Of a stretch of DNA of 64,000 bases, positions 25,203-33,311 are shown in pieces. Under the pieces are notes generated by a model that saw only the letters and a list, made by a program, of their open reading frames with translations, was not told the origin of the DNA and ran no database searches. Source of the stretch: Streptomyces sp. CB02959 (lineage in GTDB: Bacteria > Actinomycetota > Actinomycetes > Streptomycetales > Streptomycetaceae). The stretch covers positions 124,001-188,000 of the forward strand of contig NZ_NNBP01000019.1 in NCBI RefSeq assembly GCF_002803155.1. The letters are read 5' to 3'. The stretch's first letter is position 1. Each line of letters starts with the position of its first letter. A program made the position numbers and the translations under genes.

Positions 25203-25709
25203 ATGACCGACCGCGAAGGGGCCCGCTGGAGGCGCGGGCGCACCGCCCTGCTGGCCTTTGTCGTGGTGACCGCGCTGGCGGCCGGTGGGGTGTGGTTCGG
25301 CCAGGCGTCGGACCGGGCGTCGGCGGTGGACGCCGCGCCGAAGACCTCGGCCGTCCAGGACGTGAAGTCGGACGGTCAGCCGACCGAAGGTCTCCCGGGC
25401 GTCCGTGACTGCGGGATCGGGGAGCCGGAGATAAGGCCCCAGGTGATCACGCTGACCTGCGCCGACGCCGGGATGGTGGCCACCGCGATCACCTGGGACC
25501 GCTATGACGCCGACGAGGCCGAGGGCCGGGGCGTGGTGCAGGTCGAGAAGACCGCGGCGGGGGTCGGCACGGACGCCGGGTACCGGGCGACGTTCCGGCT
25601 CTACGGTGCGAAGGAGGTCGACGGTGCGCGGGCCTTCACGGGCCTGGAAGTGACCTACGAGGGCTCCACGCCGCTCGGTGACACGACGGAGATGTACAAC
25701 CTCGCGTGA
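25203..25709 (+). CDS. Membrane-anchored or secreted protein coupled to a histidine kinase
   Basis: The protein has 168 residues. A basic N-terminus (RARWRRGRT region) precedes one hydrophobic span (ALLAFVVVTALAAGGVWF, about residues 15-32), so it is anchored or cleaved and faces outside. The extracytoplasmic part has one Cys pair (DCGIGEPE, LTCADAG) and a beta-rich C-terminus (YRATFRLYGAKEV, FTGLEVTYEG). GGGAGGAG precedes the ATG. The stop overlaps the start of the kinase gene, suggesting it works with the sensor. No family is recognised. Confidence 0.75.
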   Translation: MTDREGARWRRGRTALLAFVVVTALAAGGVWFGQASDRASAVDAAPKTSAVQDVKSDGQPTEGLPGVRDCGIGEPEIRPQVITLTCADAGMVATAITWDRYDADEAEGRGVVQVEKTAAGVGTDAGYRATFRLYGAKEVDGARAFTGLEVTYEGSTPLGDTTEMYNLA

Positions 25710-26986
25710 TGGGCATTCGAGGCCGGATCGCGCTGGCCATTTCGGGTATGACGGCGCTGGCCGTGGTGGTGCTCGGCTTCGCCGTGCACCACATCGCGGA
25801 CGTCGAGCGGGAGCGGTCGGCCCGCTCCTATCAGGATGAGCGGCTGAGTGCGGCCCTGCTCGTCTACGAGCGGGACGGGACGCTGGCGCTGGGTGCGCAG
25901 CTGGACGACGCGACGCTGCCGTCGCCGCTGCGCGAGGCGGTGTTCCACAACCGTTCGGGGACGTATCTCAGCGGGGGCGACGACCCGCGGGTGTGGGCGG
26001 CGACCGGGGTCGGCGGGGACGCCGACCGGCCGACGCGCTCGCTGTCGGTGTCGGCGGCGTATCCGGCCGACGATCCGGCGCAGATGGCGCTGGACCGGGC
26101 GCTGCTGATCGCCGGGTGCGGCACGGTCGTGCTGATGGCGGTGGTGTCGTGGTTCGTGTCGCAGCGGTTGTCGCGGCGGCTGCGGCTCAGCGCGGCGGCG
26201 GCGCGGCGGATCGCGGCGGGGGAGCCGCCGGACGCGGAGGCGCTGTCCAGCAACGGCCGGGACGAGGTGGCCGAGTTGGGGCGCAGTGTGCACCACATGG
26301 CGACGTCGTTGGCGGCGCGGGTGGAGGCCGAGCGGGAGTTCACCGCGGATGTGGCGCACGAGCTGCGGACGCCGGTGGCGGGTCTGGTGGCGGCGGCCGA
26401 GCTGCTGCCGGAGCCGCGGGCGGTGGAGCTGGTGCGGGACCGGGCGCAGGCGATGCGGCGGCTGGTGGAGGACCTGCTGGAGGTGTCGCGGCTGGACGCG
26501 GGGGTGGAGCGGGCCGATCTGGACGCCTGTGAGCTGCCGTCGCTGGTCCGGGGGATCGTGAAGCGGGCGGCGCGGCAGCGCGGGGTGGACGACCTCGCGG
26601 TGTCGGTGACGGTCGAGGGCGAGCCGCGGATCGTGGAGACGGACCGGCGGCGGGTGGAGCGGGTGCTGGTGAACCTGCTGGCGAACGCGGCCAAGCACGG
26701 TCGGCCGCCGATCGAGGTGGTGGTCTCCGGAGCGCGGATCGTGGTGCGGGACCACGGGCCGGGGTATCCGGCGGAGCTGCGTGCGGAGGGGCCGCGGCGG
26801 TTCCGTACGGCGGCGCCGGAGCGCGGTACGGGGCACGGCCTGGGGTTGACGATCGCGGCCGGGCAGGCGGAGGTGCTGGGGGCGCGGCTGGAGTTCGGCG
26901 CCGCCGAGGGCGGCGGCGCCGAGGCCGTGCTGGAGCTGCCGGACCGGGCCGTGGTGACGGTCCCGGAGGCGGTGGCGGCGCCGTAG
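25709..26986 (+). CDS. Two-component sensor histidine kinase, no adjacent response regulator
   Basis: The protein has 425 residues. An N-terminal span (about 8-28), an extracytoplasmic sensor region (about 30-130) and a second span (LLIAGCGTVVLMAVVSWFV) are followed by a HAMP segment, the phosphoacceptor H217 in DVAHELRTPVAG, N-box LVNLLANAAKHG, DHGPGYP and GTGHGLGLTIA. All kinase motifs are intact. The start is ATG 25709 (overlapping the upstream stop as TGATG) or GTG 25706. No response-regulator gene lies nearby, so the partner is elsewhere. Coupling to the secreted 25203 protein suggests that protein modulates sensing. Confidence 0.9.
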   Translation: MGIRGRIALAISGMTALAVVVLGFAVHHIADVERERSARSYQDERLSAALLVYERDGTLALGAQLDDATLPSPLREAVFHNRSGTYLSGGDDPRVWAATGVGGDADRPTRSLSVSAAYPADDPAQMALDRALLIAGCGTVVLMAVVSWFVSQRLSRRLRLSAAAARRIAAGEPPDAEALSSNGRDEVAELGRSVHHMATSLAARVEAEREFTADVAHELRTPVAGLVAAAELLPEPRAVELVRDRAQAMRRLVEDLLEVSRLDAGVERADLDACELPSLVRGIVKRAARQRGVDDLAVSVTVEGEPRIVETDRRRVERVLVNLLANAAKHGRPPIEVVVSGARIVVRDHGPGYPAELRAEGPRRFRTAAPERGTGHGLGLTIAAGQAEVLGARLEFGAAEGGGAEAVLELPDRAVVTVPEAVAAP

Positions 26987-27017
26987 GGGCACGGCCCGGT
27001 CCGCCGCCGGCCCGACG

Positions 27018-27036
27018 GCTGTAACGGTGTTACAGC
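27018..27036. terminator. Palindrome between the kinase and bcp genes
   Basis: GCTGTAAC-GGT-GTTACAGC, a perfect 8-bp stem between the convergent genes. It overlaps the last bases of bcp. Confidence 0.5.
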
Positions 27037-27497
27037 GCCAGATCCTTGATGATCTTGGCGACGTGGCCGGTGGCCTTGACGTTGTACAGCGCGCGCTCGA
27101 CCTTGCCGTCCTCGTCGACGATGACGGTGGAGCGGATCACTCCGGTGACCGTCTTGCCGTAGAGCTTCTTCTCTCCGAAGGCGCCGTAGGCGGTGAGGAT
27201 CTCCTTGTCCGGGTCACCGAGCAGGGTGACCTTGAGCTCCTCCTTCTCGCGGAACTTCGCGAGCTTCTCCGGCTTGTCGGGGGAGATGCCGATGACGTCG
27301 TAGCCGTGGCCGGCGAGGAAGTCGAGGTTGTCGGTGAAGTCGCAGGCCTGCTTGGTGCAGCCGGGGGTCAGTGCGGCCGGGTAGAAGTAGACGATGACCT
27401 TGCGTCCCTTGTGGTCGGCGAGCGAGACCTGCTTGCCGTCGGCGTCGGGGAGCGTGAAGGCGGGCGCGGTGTCGCCGGGCTGGAGTCGCTCGCTCAT
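27030..27497 (-). CDS. bcp: Thioredoxin-dependent thiol peroxidase (Bcp/PrxQ)
   Basis: The protein has 155 residues. It reduces hydrogen and alkyl peroxides using thioredoxin. The peroxidatic C47 and resolving C52 are in LTPGCTKQACDF, the atypical 2-Cys Bcp arrangement; the fold signature is GDTAPAFTLPDADGKQVSL, and the substrate-site Arg is in VIRSTVIVDEDG. The ATG at 27497 is the family start (MSERLQPGDTAP). The gene stands alone. Confidence 0.95.
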   Translation of the reverse strand: MSERLQPGDTAPAFTLPDADGKQVSLADHKGRKVIVYFYPAALTPGCTKQACDFTDNLDFLAGHGYDVIGISPDKPEKLAKFREKEELKVTLLGDPDKEILTAYGAFGEKKLYGKTVTGVIRSTVIVDEDGKVERALYNVKATGHVAKIIKDLAL

Positions 27498-27765
27498 GGT
27501 GGGTCTCCGTCTCCTTGCAGGGTCCTGAGGGTGGGGCGGTACGCCCCCGACATTAGGCCAGCGGGCCGCCGCGGCATGCGCCGGCCGGCGGTGGGGGGCG
27601 CTCCGGCGGCGCGAAACGGGGGTGCTGTGGGGCGCCCGCCGGTGCGAGCTGACAGACTGTCCTTCACGAATCGGCCGCTGATCGCGGTGGCCGGTTCCGT
27701 ACGGGGCAGATCCGGAACGTGTCCGGCCCTTGTACGCATCGGCACGAGATGACGGAGGCGGCGCG

Positions 27766-28086
27766 GTGTCGGAAGCCAGGACCCCTGCGCAGATCGAGGC
27801 GGACATCGTCCGCAGGCGGCAGGATCTCGCCGTGACGCTCGACGAGATCGGCGTTCGACTGCACCCGAAGACGATCATGGACGATGCGAAGGCGAAGGCG
27901 TCCGCGGCCGTGGACCGCACGGCGGGGCGGGCCTACGTGGCCGTCAACCGCCTGGTCTCGGACGTGCGCGGCCAGTTGGTGTCCGAGGACGGGGCGCCCC
28001 GCCTGGAGCGGATCATCCCGGTGGCCGTGATCGGCGTGGCCGTGGTGGGCCTGCTGGCGCTGGGCTCCCGGAAGCGGCACAAGTAG
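27766..28086 (+). CDS. DUF3618 membrane protein
   Basis: The protein has 106 residues; GTG 27766 has GGAGG upstream. The DUF3618 pattern is present: RTPAQIEADIVRRRQDLAVTLDEIGVRLHP in two stretches, an amphipathic middle, and a C-terminal span IIPVAVIGVAVVGLLALG ending in basic SRKRHK. It is probably a small inner-membrane protein; the function is unknown. Confidence 0.85.
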   Translation: MSEARTPAQIEADIVRRRQDLAVTLDEIGVRLHPKTIMDDAKAKASAAVDRTAGRAYVAVNRLVSDVRGQLVSEDGAPRLERIIPVAVIGVAVVGLLALGSRKRHK

Positions 28087-28166
28087 CCCGCTCGCGGGGG
28101 CCGTCCGGCCCTTCCGAACCGGCCCGCGGTGCATGATCGTCGCCGCCGGGCAGGTACGGTCGTGCC

Positions 28167-28517
28167 GTGAGCCCGAATAACGCCAAGGACACCCACGACA
28201 AGCTGCCGATCCGGATGCTGCACGACCGCGTGCTGGTCCGGACGGACATCCCCGAAGGCGAGCGCCGCTCGTCCGGCGGCATCGTCATCCCCGCGACCGC
28301 GGCGGTCGGCCGCCGCCTGGCCTGGGCCGAGGTGGTCGCGGTGGGGCAGAACGTCCGGACCGTCGAGGTGGGCGACCGGGTGCTGTACGACCCCGAGGAC
28401 CGGGCCGAGGTCGAGGTGCGCGGGGTGGCGTACGTGCTGATGCGCGAGCGCGATCTGCACGCGGTGGCCGCCGAGCGCCTGGAGGGCGCGGAGGACGCGA
28501 CCGGCCTGTACCTCTAG
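28167..28517 (+). CDS. GroES-fold co-chaperonin-like protein
   Basis: The protein has 116 residues with a chaperonin-10 fold: IRMLHDRVLVRTD, a mobile-loop-like segment EGERRSSGGIVIPATA, GRRLAWAEVVAVGQNVRTVEVGD in two parts, and VLYDPEDRAEVEVRGVAYVLMRERDLHAV. The C-terminus (about 15 residues) extends past the usual end. It is not beside groEL, so it is probably an accessory copy rather than the housekeeping GroES. The GTG start gives an N-terminal disordered tail. A very strong terminator follows. Confidence 0.85.
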   Translation: MSPNNAKDTHDKLPIRMLHDRVLVRTDIPEGERRSSGGIVIPATAAVGRRLAWAEVVAVGQNVRTVEVGDRVLYDPEDRAEVEVRGVAYVLMRERDLHAVAAERLEGAEDATGLYL

Positions 28518-28523
28518 TCGATC

Positions 28524-28573
28524 GGCTCCCCCGCAGGCGGTGACCCGCGTCACCACCTGCGGGGGAGCCTTTT
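28524..28573 (+). terminator. Intrinsic terminator with T-tract after the GroES-like gene
   Basis: GGCTCCCCCGCAGG pairs with CCTGCGGGGGAGCC, with nested GGTGA/TCACC, then TTTT. This is one of the few classical T-tailed terminators in the window. Confidence 0.93.
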
Positions 28574-28589
28574 GCTAGCCTCGGGGGCA

Positions 28590-28632
28590 ACCCGACGAGA
28601 CGCGCCGTACCGGGTCACGACAAGACGACGCA
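28590..28632 (+). promoter_or_regulatory. Guanidine-III riboswitch (ykkC-III)
   Basis: The sequence contains CCCGACGAG, then GCGCCGTACCGGGTCA and CGACAAGACGACGC, matching the compact ykkC-III consensus pseudoknot as I remember it. CCCG pairs with CGGG and GCGCCGT is positioned for the pseudoknot with ACGACGC. It lies 34 bp before the SMR exporter start. Guanidinium binding would expose the ribosome-binding site CGGAGG. Confidence 0.85.
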
Positions 28633-28665
28633 CCCCTGTTGAAGTCCTTTCACGGAGGTGCCGTC

Positions 28666-28986
28666 ATGGCATGGATCCTGCTCCTCGTCGCCGGCCTGCT
28701 GGAGGTCGGCTGGTCGATCGGAATGAAGTTCACCGACGGATTCACCCGGCTGTGGCCCAGCGTCGCCACCGGCGCGGGCATCGTCGCCAGCATGGTGCTG
28801 CTGTCCTACGCGGCCCGGACCCTGCCGATCGGCACCGCCTACGGCGTCTGGGTCGGCATCGGCGCGGCCGGCGCGGCGGTGGTCGGGATGCTGGTGCTCG
28901 GCGAGCCCGCGACCGCCGCGCGGATCTTCTTCATCTGCCTGCTGCTGGTGGCCGTGGTCGGGCTGAAGGCCACGTCCGGTCACTGA
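28666..28986 (+). CDS. gdx: SMR-family guanidinium exporter (Gdx/SugE)
   Basis: The protein has 106 residues and four membrane spans. The essential Glu14 is in LLLVAGLLEVGWSIGMKF; other Gdx features are GFTRLWPS and LPIGTAYGVWVGIGAAGA. The Gdx branch exports guanidinium in exchange for protons rather than bulky drugs. A guanidine-III riboswitch in the leader supports this. The ATG at 28666 has CGGAGG nearby; an upstream in-frame ATG at 28639 lies in the riboswitch-to-start spacer and is less likely. Confidence 0.93.
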   Translation: MAWILLLVAGLLEVGWSIGMKFTDGFTRLWPSVATGAGIVASMVLLSYAARTLPIGTAYGVWVGIGAAGAAVVGMLVLGEPATAARIFFICLLLVAVVGLKATSGH

Positions 28987-28987
28987 C

Positions 28988-29015
28988 GCGGGCCGCCGGA
29001 CGGCCGCCGGCCCGC
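28988..29015. terminator. Bidirectional hairpin between gdx and the PBP gene
   Basis: GCGGGCCGCCGG pairs (one mismatch) with CCGCCGGCCCGC between convergent genes. Confidence 0.6.
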
Positions 29016-29024
29016 CTCCGACCG

Positions 29025-31289
29025 CTATCCGCCGCCCCACCGCTGCGCGTAGTCGTCGACGTCGGGCGGGCCCACGGTCGGGAACTCCTCGATGGGCGCG
29101 TCGGTCGTCGGCACGTCGGTGGGCATCGGCGGGAGGGTCGGTGCGCCGGTCGGCCCGGTGGGGGCGCCGGTCCCGGTCGGCGCCCCGGTGCCGGTCGGGT
29201 CGGCGCTGCCGGACGGGCCGGTGCTCGGTGGGGCCGAGGCGCTCGCCGACTCCGAGTCGTCGGCGGACGGCGAGGCGGACAGGCTCGGCCCGGCGCCGTC
29301 CTGGAGCCGCAGGTCGAAGTCGTGGGCGGGGCGGCCGGTGAGCGCCGCGGCGGTGTAGTCGGCCCAGATCTGGGCGGGGAAGTCGCCGCCGTTGAGGCGG
29401 TCCCGCCCGGCCGCGCCGTAGAGCGGCTCCTGGACGGCGGTCTCCGGGTGCTGGCCCAGGACGGCGACGACGGTGGCCAGGTCGGGGGTGTAGCCGGCGA
29501 ACCAGGCGGCCTTGTCGTTCTCCGCGGTGCCGGTCTTGCCGGCCGCCGGGCGGCCGGCGCCCTGGGCGGCGGTGCCGGTGCCGCCGTCGACGACGCTGCG
29601 CAGGATCTGGGTGGTGGTGTCGGCGGCGGCCCGCTCGACGGCGGTGGTCTCCTCGCGTTCCGGGAGGTCGAGGGCCTCGCCGTCCTTGGCGACGCGGTCG
29701 ACCAGGGTGTAGGGCAGCTGCCGGCCGTGGTGGGCGAGGGTCGCGTAGACCTGGGTCATGTCCAGCACGCTGGGGGTCGCGGTGCCCAGGGAGATGGCGC
29801 CCTGGGAGCTGGCCAGGCTGGGGGTTCTGGCGGGGATCCCGAGGGCGACCGCGGTCTTGCGGACGGTGTCCGGGCCGACGTCGATGCCCATCTGGGCGTA
29901 GACCGCGTTGACGGACTTGTCGGTGGCCTCGGTGACGGTGATCGGGCCGTACGAGCGGTCGTCCTCGTTGCCGGGGGCGAAGCCGGTGGGGCGGCCGTGG
30001 CTGACCGTCATCCGCTTGTCGGTGCCGTCGTAGACGGTGTGGGGGGTGATCGGGGTGCCGTTCTGGGTGACCGAGCCGTTCTGCACGGCGGAGGCGAAGA
30101 CCAGCGGCTTGAAGGTGGAGCCGACCTGGTAGTCGTGGCGGGTGGCGCTGTTGACGTACTGCTTGGCGTAGTCGATGCCGCCGTAGAGGGCGACGACCTT
30201 GCCGGTGGCGGGGTCGATGGAGGCGCCGCCGGCCCGGACGTAGCCGTCGACCTCGCGGCCGTCGCTGAGCTGGTCCATCAGCTGGGTGCGGACGGCCTTG
30301 ACGAAGGCGTTCTGCCGTTTGCGGTCGATGGTGGTGGTGATGCGGTAGCCGCCGGCCCGCAGGGTGTCCTCGTCGAGGACGTCGTGGTCGGTGAGGTAGT
30401 CCCGGACCGCCTCGACGAGGTAGCCGCGCTGGCCGGAGAGGCCGGCGGAGGCGCGCGCCTTGGTGAGGGCGGGGAAGGCCAGTCCGGCGCGTTCTGCGTG
30501 GCCGAGCCACTTCTGTTTGACCATGCCGTCCAGGACGTAGTTCCAACGGGCCAGGATGCGCGGCCGGTTCTCGGGGTGGGCGGTGATGTCGTACGCGCTG
30601 GGGGCGTTGAGCAGCGCGGCGAGGTAGGCGCCCTCGGCGGTGGTGAGGGCGTCCACGTTCTTGCCGTAGTACGCCTGGGCGGCGGCCTGGATGCCGTAGG
30701 CGTTGCGGCCGTAGTAGCTGGTGTTGAGGTAGCCCTGAAGGATCTCGTCCTTGCTCACCTCGCGGTCCAGCTTGATGGCGATGAAGAACTCCTTGGCCTT
30801 GCGGGTGAGGGTCTGCTCCTGGCCGAGGTAGTAGTTCTTGACGTACTGCTGGGTGATGGTGGAGCCGGACTGCTTCCCCTTGCCTGTAACGGTGTTCCAG
30901 GCGGCTCGCAGCATCGCGGCCGGGTCGATCGCGGACTCGGAGTAGAAGTCCCGGTCCTCGGCGGCGAGTACGGCCCGCTGGGCGGTCCTGGGGACCTGGC
31001 CGAGCGGTACGTTCTCGCGGTTGACGTCGCCGTCGCGGGCCAGTTCCGTGCCGTCGGAGTAGAGGTAGACGTTGCTCTGCGCCTTCGCCGCGCTGTTGGC
31101 GGGCGGGATGTCGACGAGGAGGTAGCCGGCGGTCAGTCCGCCCACGATCAGCAGCAGGAAGAGCACGGCGGCCCCCAGCACCATCCGCCAGGTGGGCAGC
31201 AGCCGGCGCCAACCGGTGCGCCGGGGGCGGGCGGCGGTCTCCTCGTCGGGCTCGCTGTCCGTGCCGTCGTGCCGCGCGTCGTCGCTCAT
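29025..31289 (-). CDS. Class A penicillin-binding protein (transglycosylase-transpeptidase)
   Basis: The protein has 754 residues. A cytosolic tail and one anchor (about 36-59) precede the glycosyltransferase domain with catalytic E111 (AAEDRDFYSE) and STITQQYVKNYYL. The transpeptidase domain has S391 in GSTFKPLVF, SVN at 459-461 and KTGT at 585-588. The C-terminal 100 residues are Ser/Pro/Thr/Gly-rich with repeated PTGTGA units, probably a wall-spanning linker. It polymerises and crosslinks peptidoglycan outside the membrane. It is divergent from the ABC exporter genes. Confidence 0.95.
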   Translation of the reverse strand: MSDDARHDGTDSEPDEETAARPRRTGWRRLLPTWRMVLGAAVLFLLLIVGGLTAGYLLVDIPPANSAAKAQSNVYLYSDGTELARDGDVNRENVPLGQVPRTAQRAVLAAEDRDFYSESAIDPAAMLRAAWNTVTGKGKQSGSTITQQYVKNYYLGQEQTLTRKAKEFFIAIKLDREVSKDEILQGYLNTSYYGRNAYGIQAAAQAYYGKNVDALTTAEGAYLAALLNAPSAYDITAHPENRPRILARWNYVLDGMVKQKWLGHAERAGLAFPALTKARASAGLSGQRGYLVEAVRDYLTDHDVLDEDTLRAGGYRITTTIDRKRQNAFVKAVRTQLMDQLSDGREVDGYVRAGGASIDPATGKVVALYGGIDYAKQYVNSATRHDYQVGSTFKPLVFASAVQNGSVTQNGTPITPHTVYDGTDKRMTVSHGRPTGFAPGNEDDRSYGPITVTEATDKSVNAVYAQMGIDVGPDTVRKTAVALGIPARTPSLASSQGAISLGTATPSVLDMTQVYATLAHHGRQLPYTLVDRVAKDGEALDLPEREETTAVERAAADTTTQILRSVVDGGTGTAAQGAGRPAAGKTGTAENDKAAWFAGYTPDLATVVAVLGQHPETAVQEPLYGAAGRDRLNGGDFPAQIWADYTAAALTGRPAHDFDLRLQDGAGPSLSASPSADDSESASASAPPSTGPSGSADPTGTGAPTGTGAPTGPTGAPTLPPMPTDVPTTDAPIEEFPTVGPPDVDDYAQRWGGG

Positions 31290-31623
31290 GTCTGTGTGAC
31301 TCCTCGGCCGCCGCCGAAGGTTGTGCCGCGGCGGAGCGGTGTCGTGTCAGGACCGGTGCGGGGTCGTACGGGGTGCGGTGCGGCGTGTTCTACGCTGTGC
31401 CGGAAAGGTGACGGACACCCGATAGGTAACTTTCGCATCATCCGTCCCGGTCGCCCGGCGTGGCGCGCACCCGCGTCCGCCCGGTGCCCGGCTGAATGGC
31501 GCCCATGCCTCACCCGGACGAGTGATAAATCGATGGTGCCCACGGCAGGCGCGCCTTAGGCTCCGGAGCCTTGCCGTCCGCATGACCCCGGACGGGGTCG
31601 ACCAAGAGCGAGGGGTGCGCGGC

Positions 31624-32418
31624 GTGTTGTACGGGGCAGTGGCGGCCGGCAGCTTCCGGCGGTACGCCACCTACCGCGTCGCCACCGTCGCGGGCGTCGC
31701 CACCAACACCGTCTTCGGCTTCATCATCGCCTACACCTACCTCGCCCTGTGGGACCAGCGGCCGCATCTGGGCGGCTACGGCCAGGCCCAGGCGCTGACC
31801 TTCGCCTGGGCGGGGCAGGCGCTGCTGGCCACCGCCATGATCGCCACCGGTGGCCTGGACGAGCTCCAGGACCGGATCCGCAGCGGCGACGTCGCCGTCG
31901 ACCTCTACCGGCCGGCCGACCTCCAGCTGTGGTGGCTCGCCGCGGACCTGGGCCGGGCCGGGCTCCAGCTGATCGGGCGCGGGGTGGCGCCGATGGCGGT
32001 GGGCGCCCTGGCGTTCCCGCTGGCGCTCCCCGAAAACCCGCTGACCTGGGGCTGGTTCCTGCTGTCGGCGCTGCTGGGCGTGGTGGTCAGCTTCGCGCTG
32101 CGCTACCTCGTGGCGCTGTCGGCGTTCTGGCTGCTGGACAGCTCCGGAATGGCCATGGTCAGCGGGCTGTCGTGCATGTTCTTCTCCGGGATGGTGCTGC
32201 CGCTGCGGGTCTTCCCCGGCGGCTTGGCCGACCTTGCCCAACTGCTGCCGTGGGCGGCGCTCCTGCAGGTGCCGGCCGACATCCTGATCGGCGCGCGGAC
32301 CGGCGGGGCGCTGCTGCGCGGGCTGGCGTTCCAGGCGGCCTGGGCGGTGGCGCTGCTGGCACTGGGACGGCTGGTGCAGTCCGCCGCCACCCGCAAGGTG
32401 GTGGTCCACGGTGGCTAG
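31624..32418 (+). CDS. ABC-2 type exporter permease, subunit 1
   Basis: The protein has 264 residues and six predicted spans (for example TNTVFGFIIAYTYLAL, LVALSAFWLLDSSG, GLSCMFFSGMVLPL). It resembles the DUF990/ABC-2 permeases found as pairs with one ATPase. GTG 31624 was chosen because GAGGGG lies about 8 bases upstream; an in-frame ATG at 31582 would add 14 polar residues. It overlaps the second permease by 8 bp. The three-gene operon ends with the ATPase at 34337. The substrate is unknown. Confidence 0.83.
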   Translation: MLYGAVAAGSFRRYATYRVATVAGVATNTVFGFIIAYTYLALWDQRPHLGGYGQAQALTFAWAGQALLATAMIATGGLDELQDRIRSGDVAVDLYRPADLQLWWLAADLGRAGLQLIGRGVAPMAVGALAFPLALPENPLTWGWFLLSALLGVVVSFALRYLVALSAFWLLDSSGMAMVSGLSCMFFSGMVLPLRVFPGGLADLAQLLPWAALLQVPADILIGARTGGALLRGLAFQAAWAVALLALGRLVQSAATRKVVVHGG

Positions 32419-33271
32419 CGCCCGCCCGCACCCTCCCCTCGGCGCACCGGAGGGCCGGCTGCGCGCCCTGGGGCACGCGCTGTTCGCGTACGGACTGATC
32501 GCCTGGATGTGGGTGCGCTCCACGCTCGCCTACCGGACGTCGTTCGCCCTGATGGCGCTCGGCAACTTCGCCGCCAGCGGGCTGGACTTCGTCGCGATCC
32601 TGCTGATGTTCTCCCGCGTCGACGCGCTCGGCGGTTTCACCCTCCCCGAGGTCGCCTTCCTCTACGGCACCTGCGGGCTCGCGCTGAGCCTGGCGGACCT
32701 GGCGGTCGGCAACGTCGAGCGGCTCGGGCGCCGGATCCGCGACGGCACCCTCGACACCCTGCTGCTGCGCCCCGTCCCGGTCTACGTCCAGATCGCCGCG
32801 GACCGCTTCGCGCTGCGCCGCCTGGGCCGTACCGCCCAGAGCCTGCTGGTGCTGCTCTGGGCGACCGGCCGGCTCGACGTGGAGTGGACGGCGGGGCGGG
32901 TCCTGATGGTGCCGCTGATGGTGGTGACCGGCGCGGTGATCTTCGGCGCGGTCTACACCTTCGGCGCGGCCTTCCAGTTCTGGGCGCAGGACGCCGCCGA
33001 GCTGCAGAACTCCGTCACCTACGGCGGCAACGCCCTGCTCCAGTACCCGCCGACGGTCTTCGCCCGGGACCTGGTGCGCGGGGTCACCTTCATCGTCCCG
33101 CTGGCCTTCGTCAACTGGCTGCCCGCGCTGTGGCTGCTGGGCCGCCCCTACCCCCTCGGACTGCCGGTCTGGACCGCCTTCCTGGGGCCGGCGGTGGCCG
33201 CCCTGATGGTCGCGGGCGCCGCGCTGGCCTGGCGGCACGGCATCCGCGCCTATCGCAGCACCGGCAGCTGA
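32411..33271 (+). CDS. ABC-2 type exporter permease, subunit 2
   Basis: The protein has 286 residues and six spans. The partner permease pattern is present: YRTSFALMALGNFAASGLDFVAILLMF, GTLDTLLLRPVPVYVQ and VTYGGNALLQYPPTVF. GTG 32411 overlaps the stop of subunit 1, indicating coupled translation and probably a heterodimeric channel with it. The ATPase follows 40 bp later. Confidence 0.85.
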   Translation: MASARPHPPLGAPEGRLRALGHALFAYGLIAWMWVRSTLAYRTSFALMALGNFAASGLDFVAILLMFSRVDALGGFTLPEVAFLYGTCGLALSLADLAVGNVERLGRRIRDGTLDTLLLRPVPVYVQIAADRFALRRLGRTAQSLLVLLWATGRLDVEWTAGRVLMVPLMVVTGAVIFGAVYTFGAAFQFWAQDAAELQNSVTYGGNALLQYPPTVFARDLVRGVTFIVPLAFVNWLPALWLLGRPYPLGLPVWTAFLGPAVAALMVAGAALAWRHGIRAYRSTGS

Positions 33272-33311
33272 CACCACATCGACAAGCCAAGAAGAAAAGG
33301 GAGTTGCGGCC

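Noticed and set aside
22987..25203. 738-codon plus-strand open frame
   Set aside because: It is antisense to the MHS transporter and an HNH gene. Only its last 60 codons (from GTG 25021) have any start signal, noted as a weak possibility.
28572..31559. 995-codon plus-strand open frame
   Set aside because: It is antisense to the class A PBP with all catalytic motifs; the product has no recognisable domain and runs through gdx and the riboswitch.
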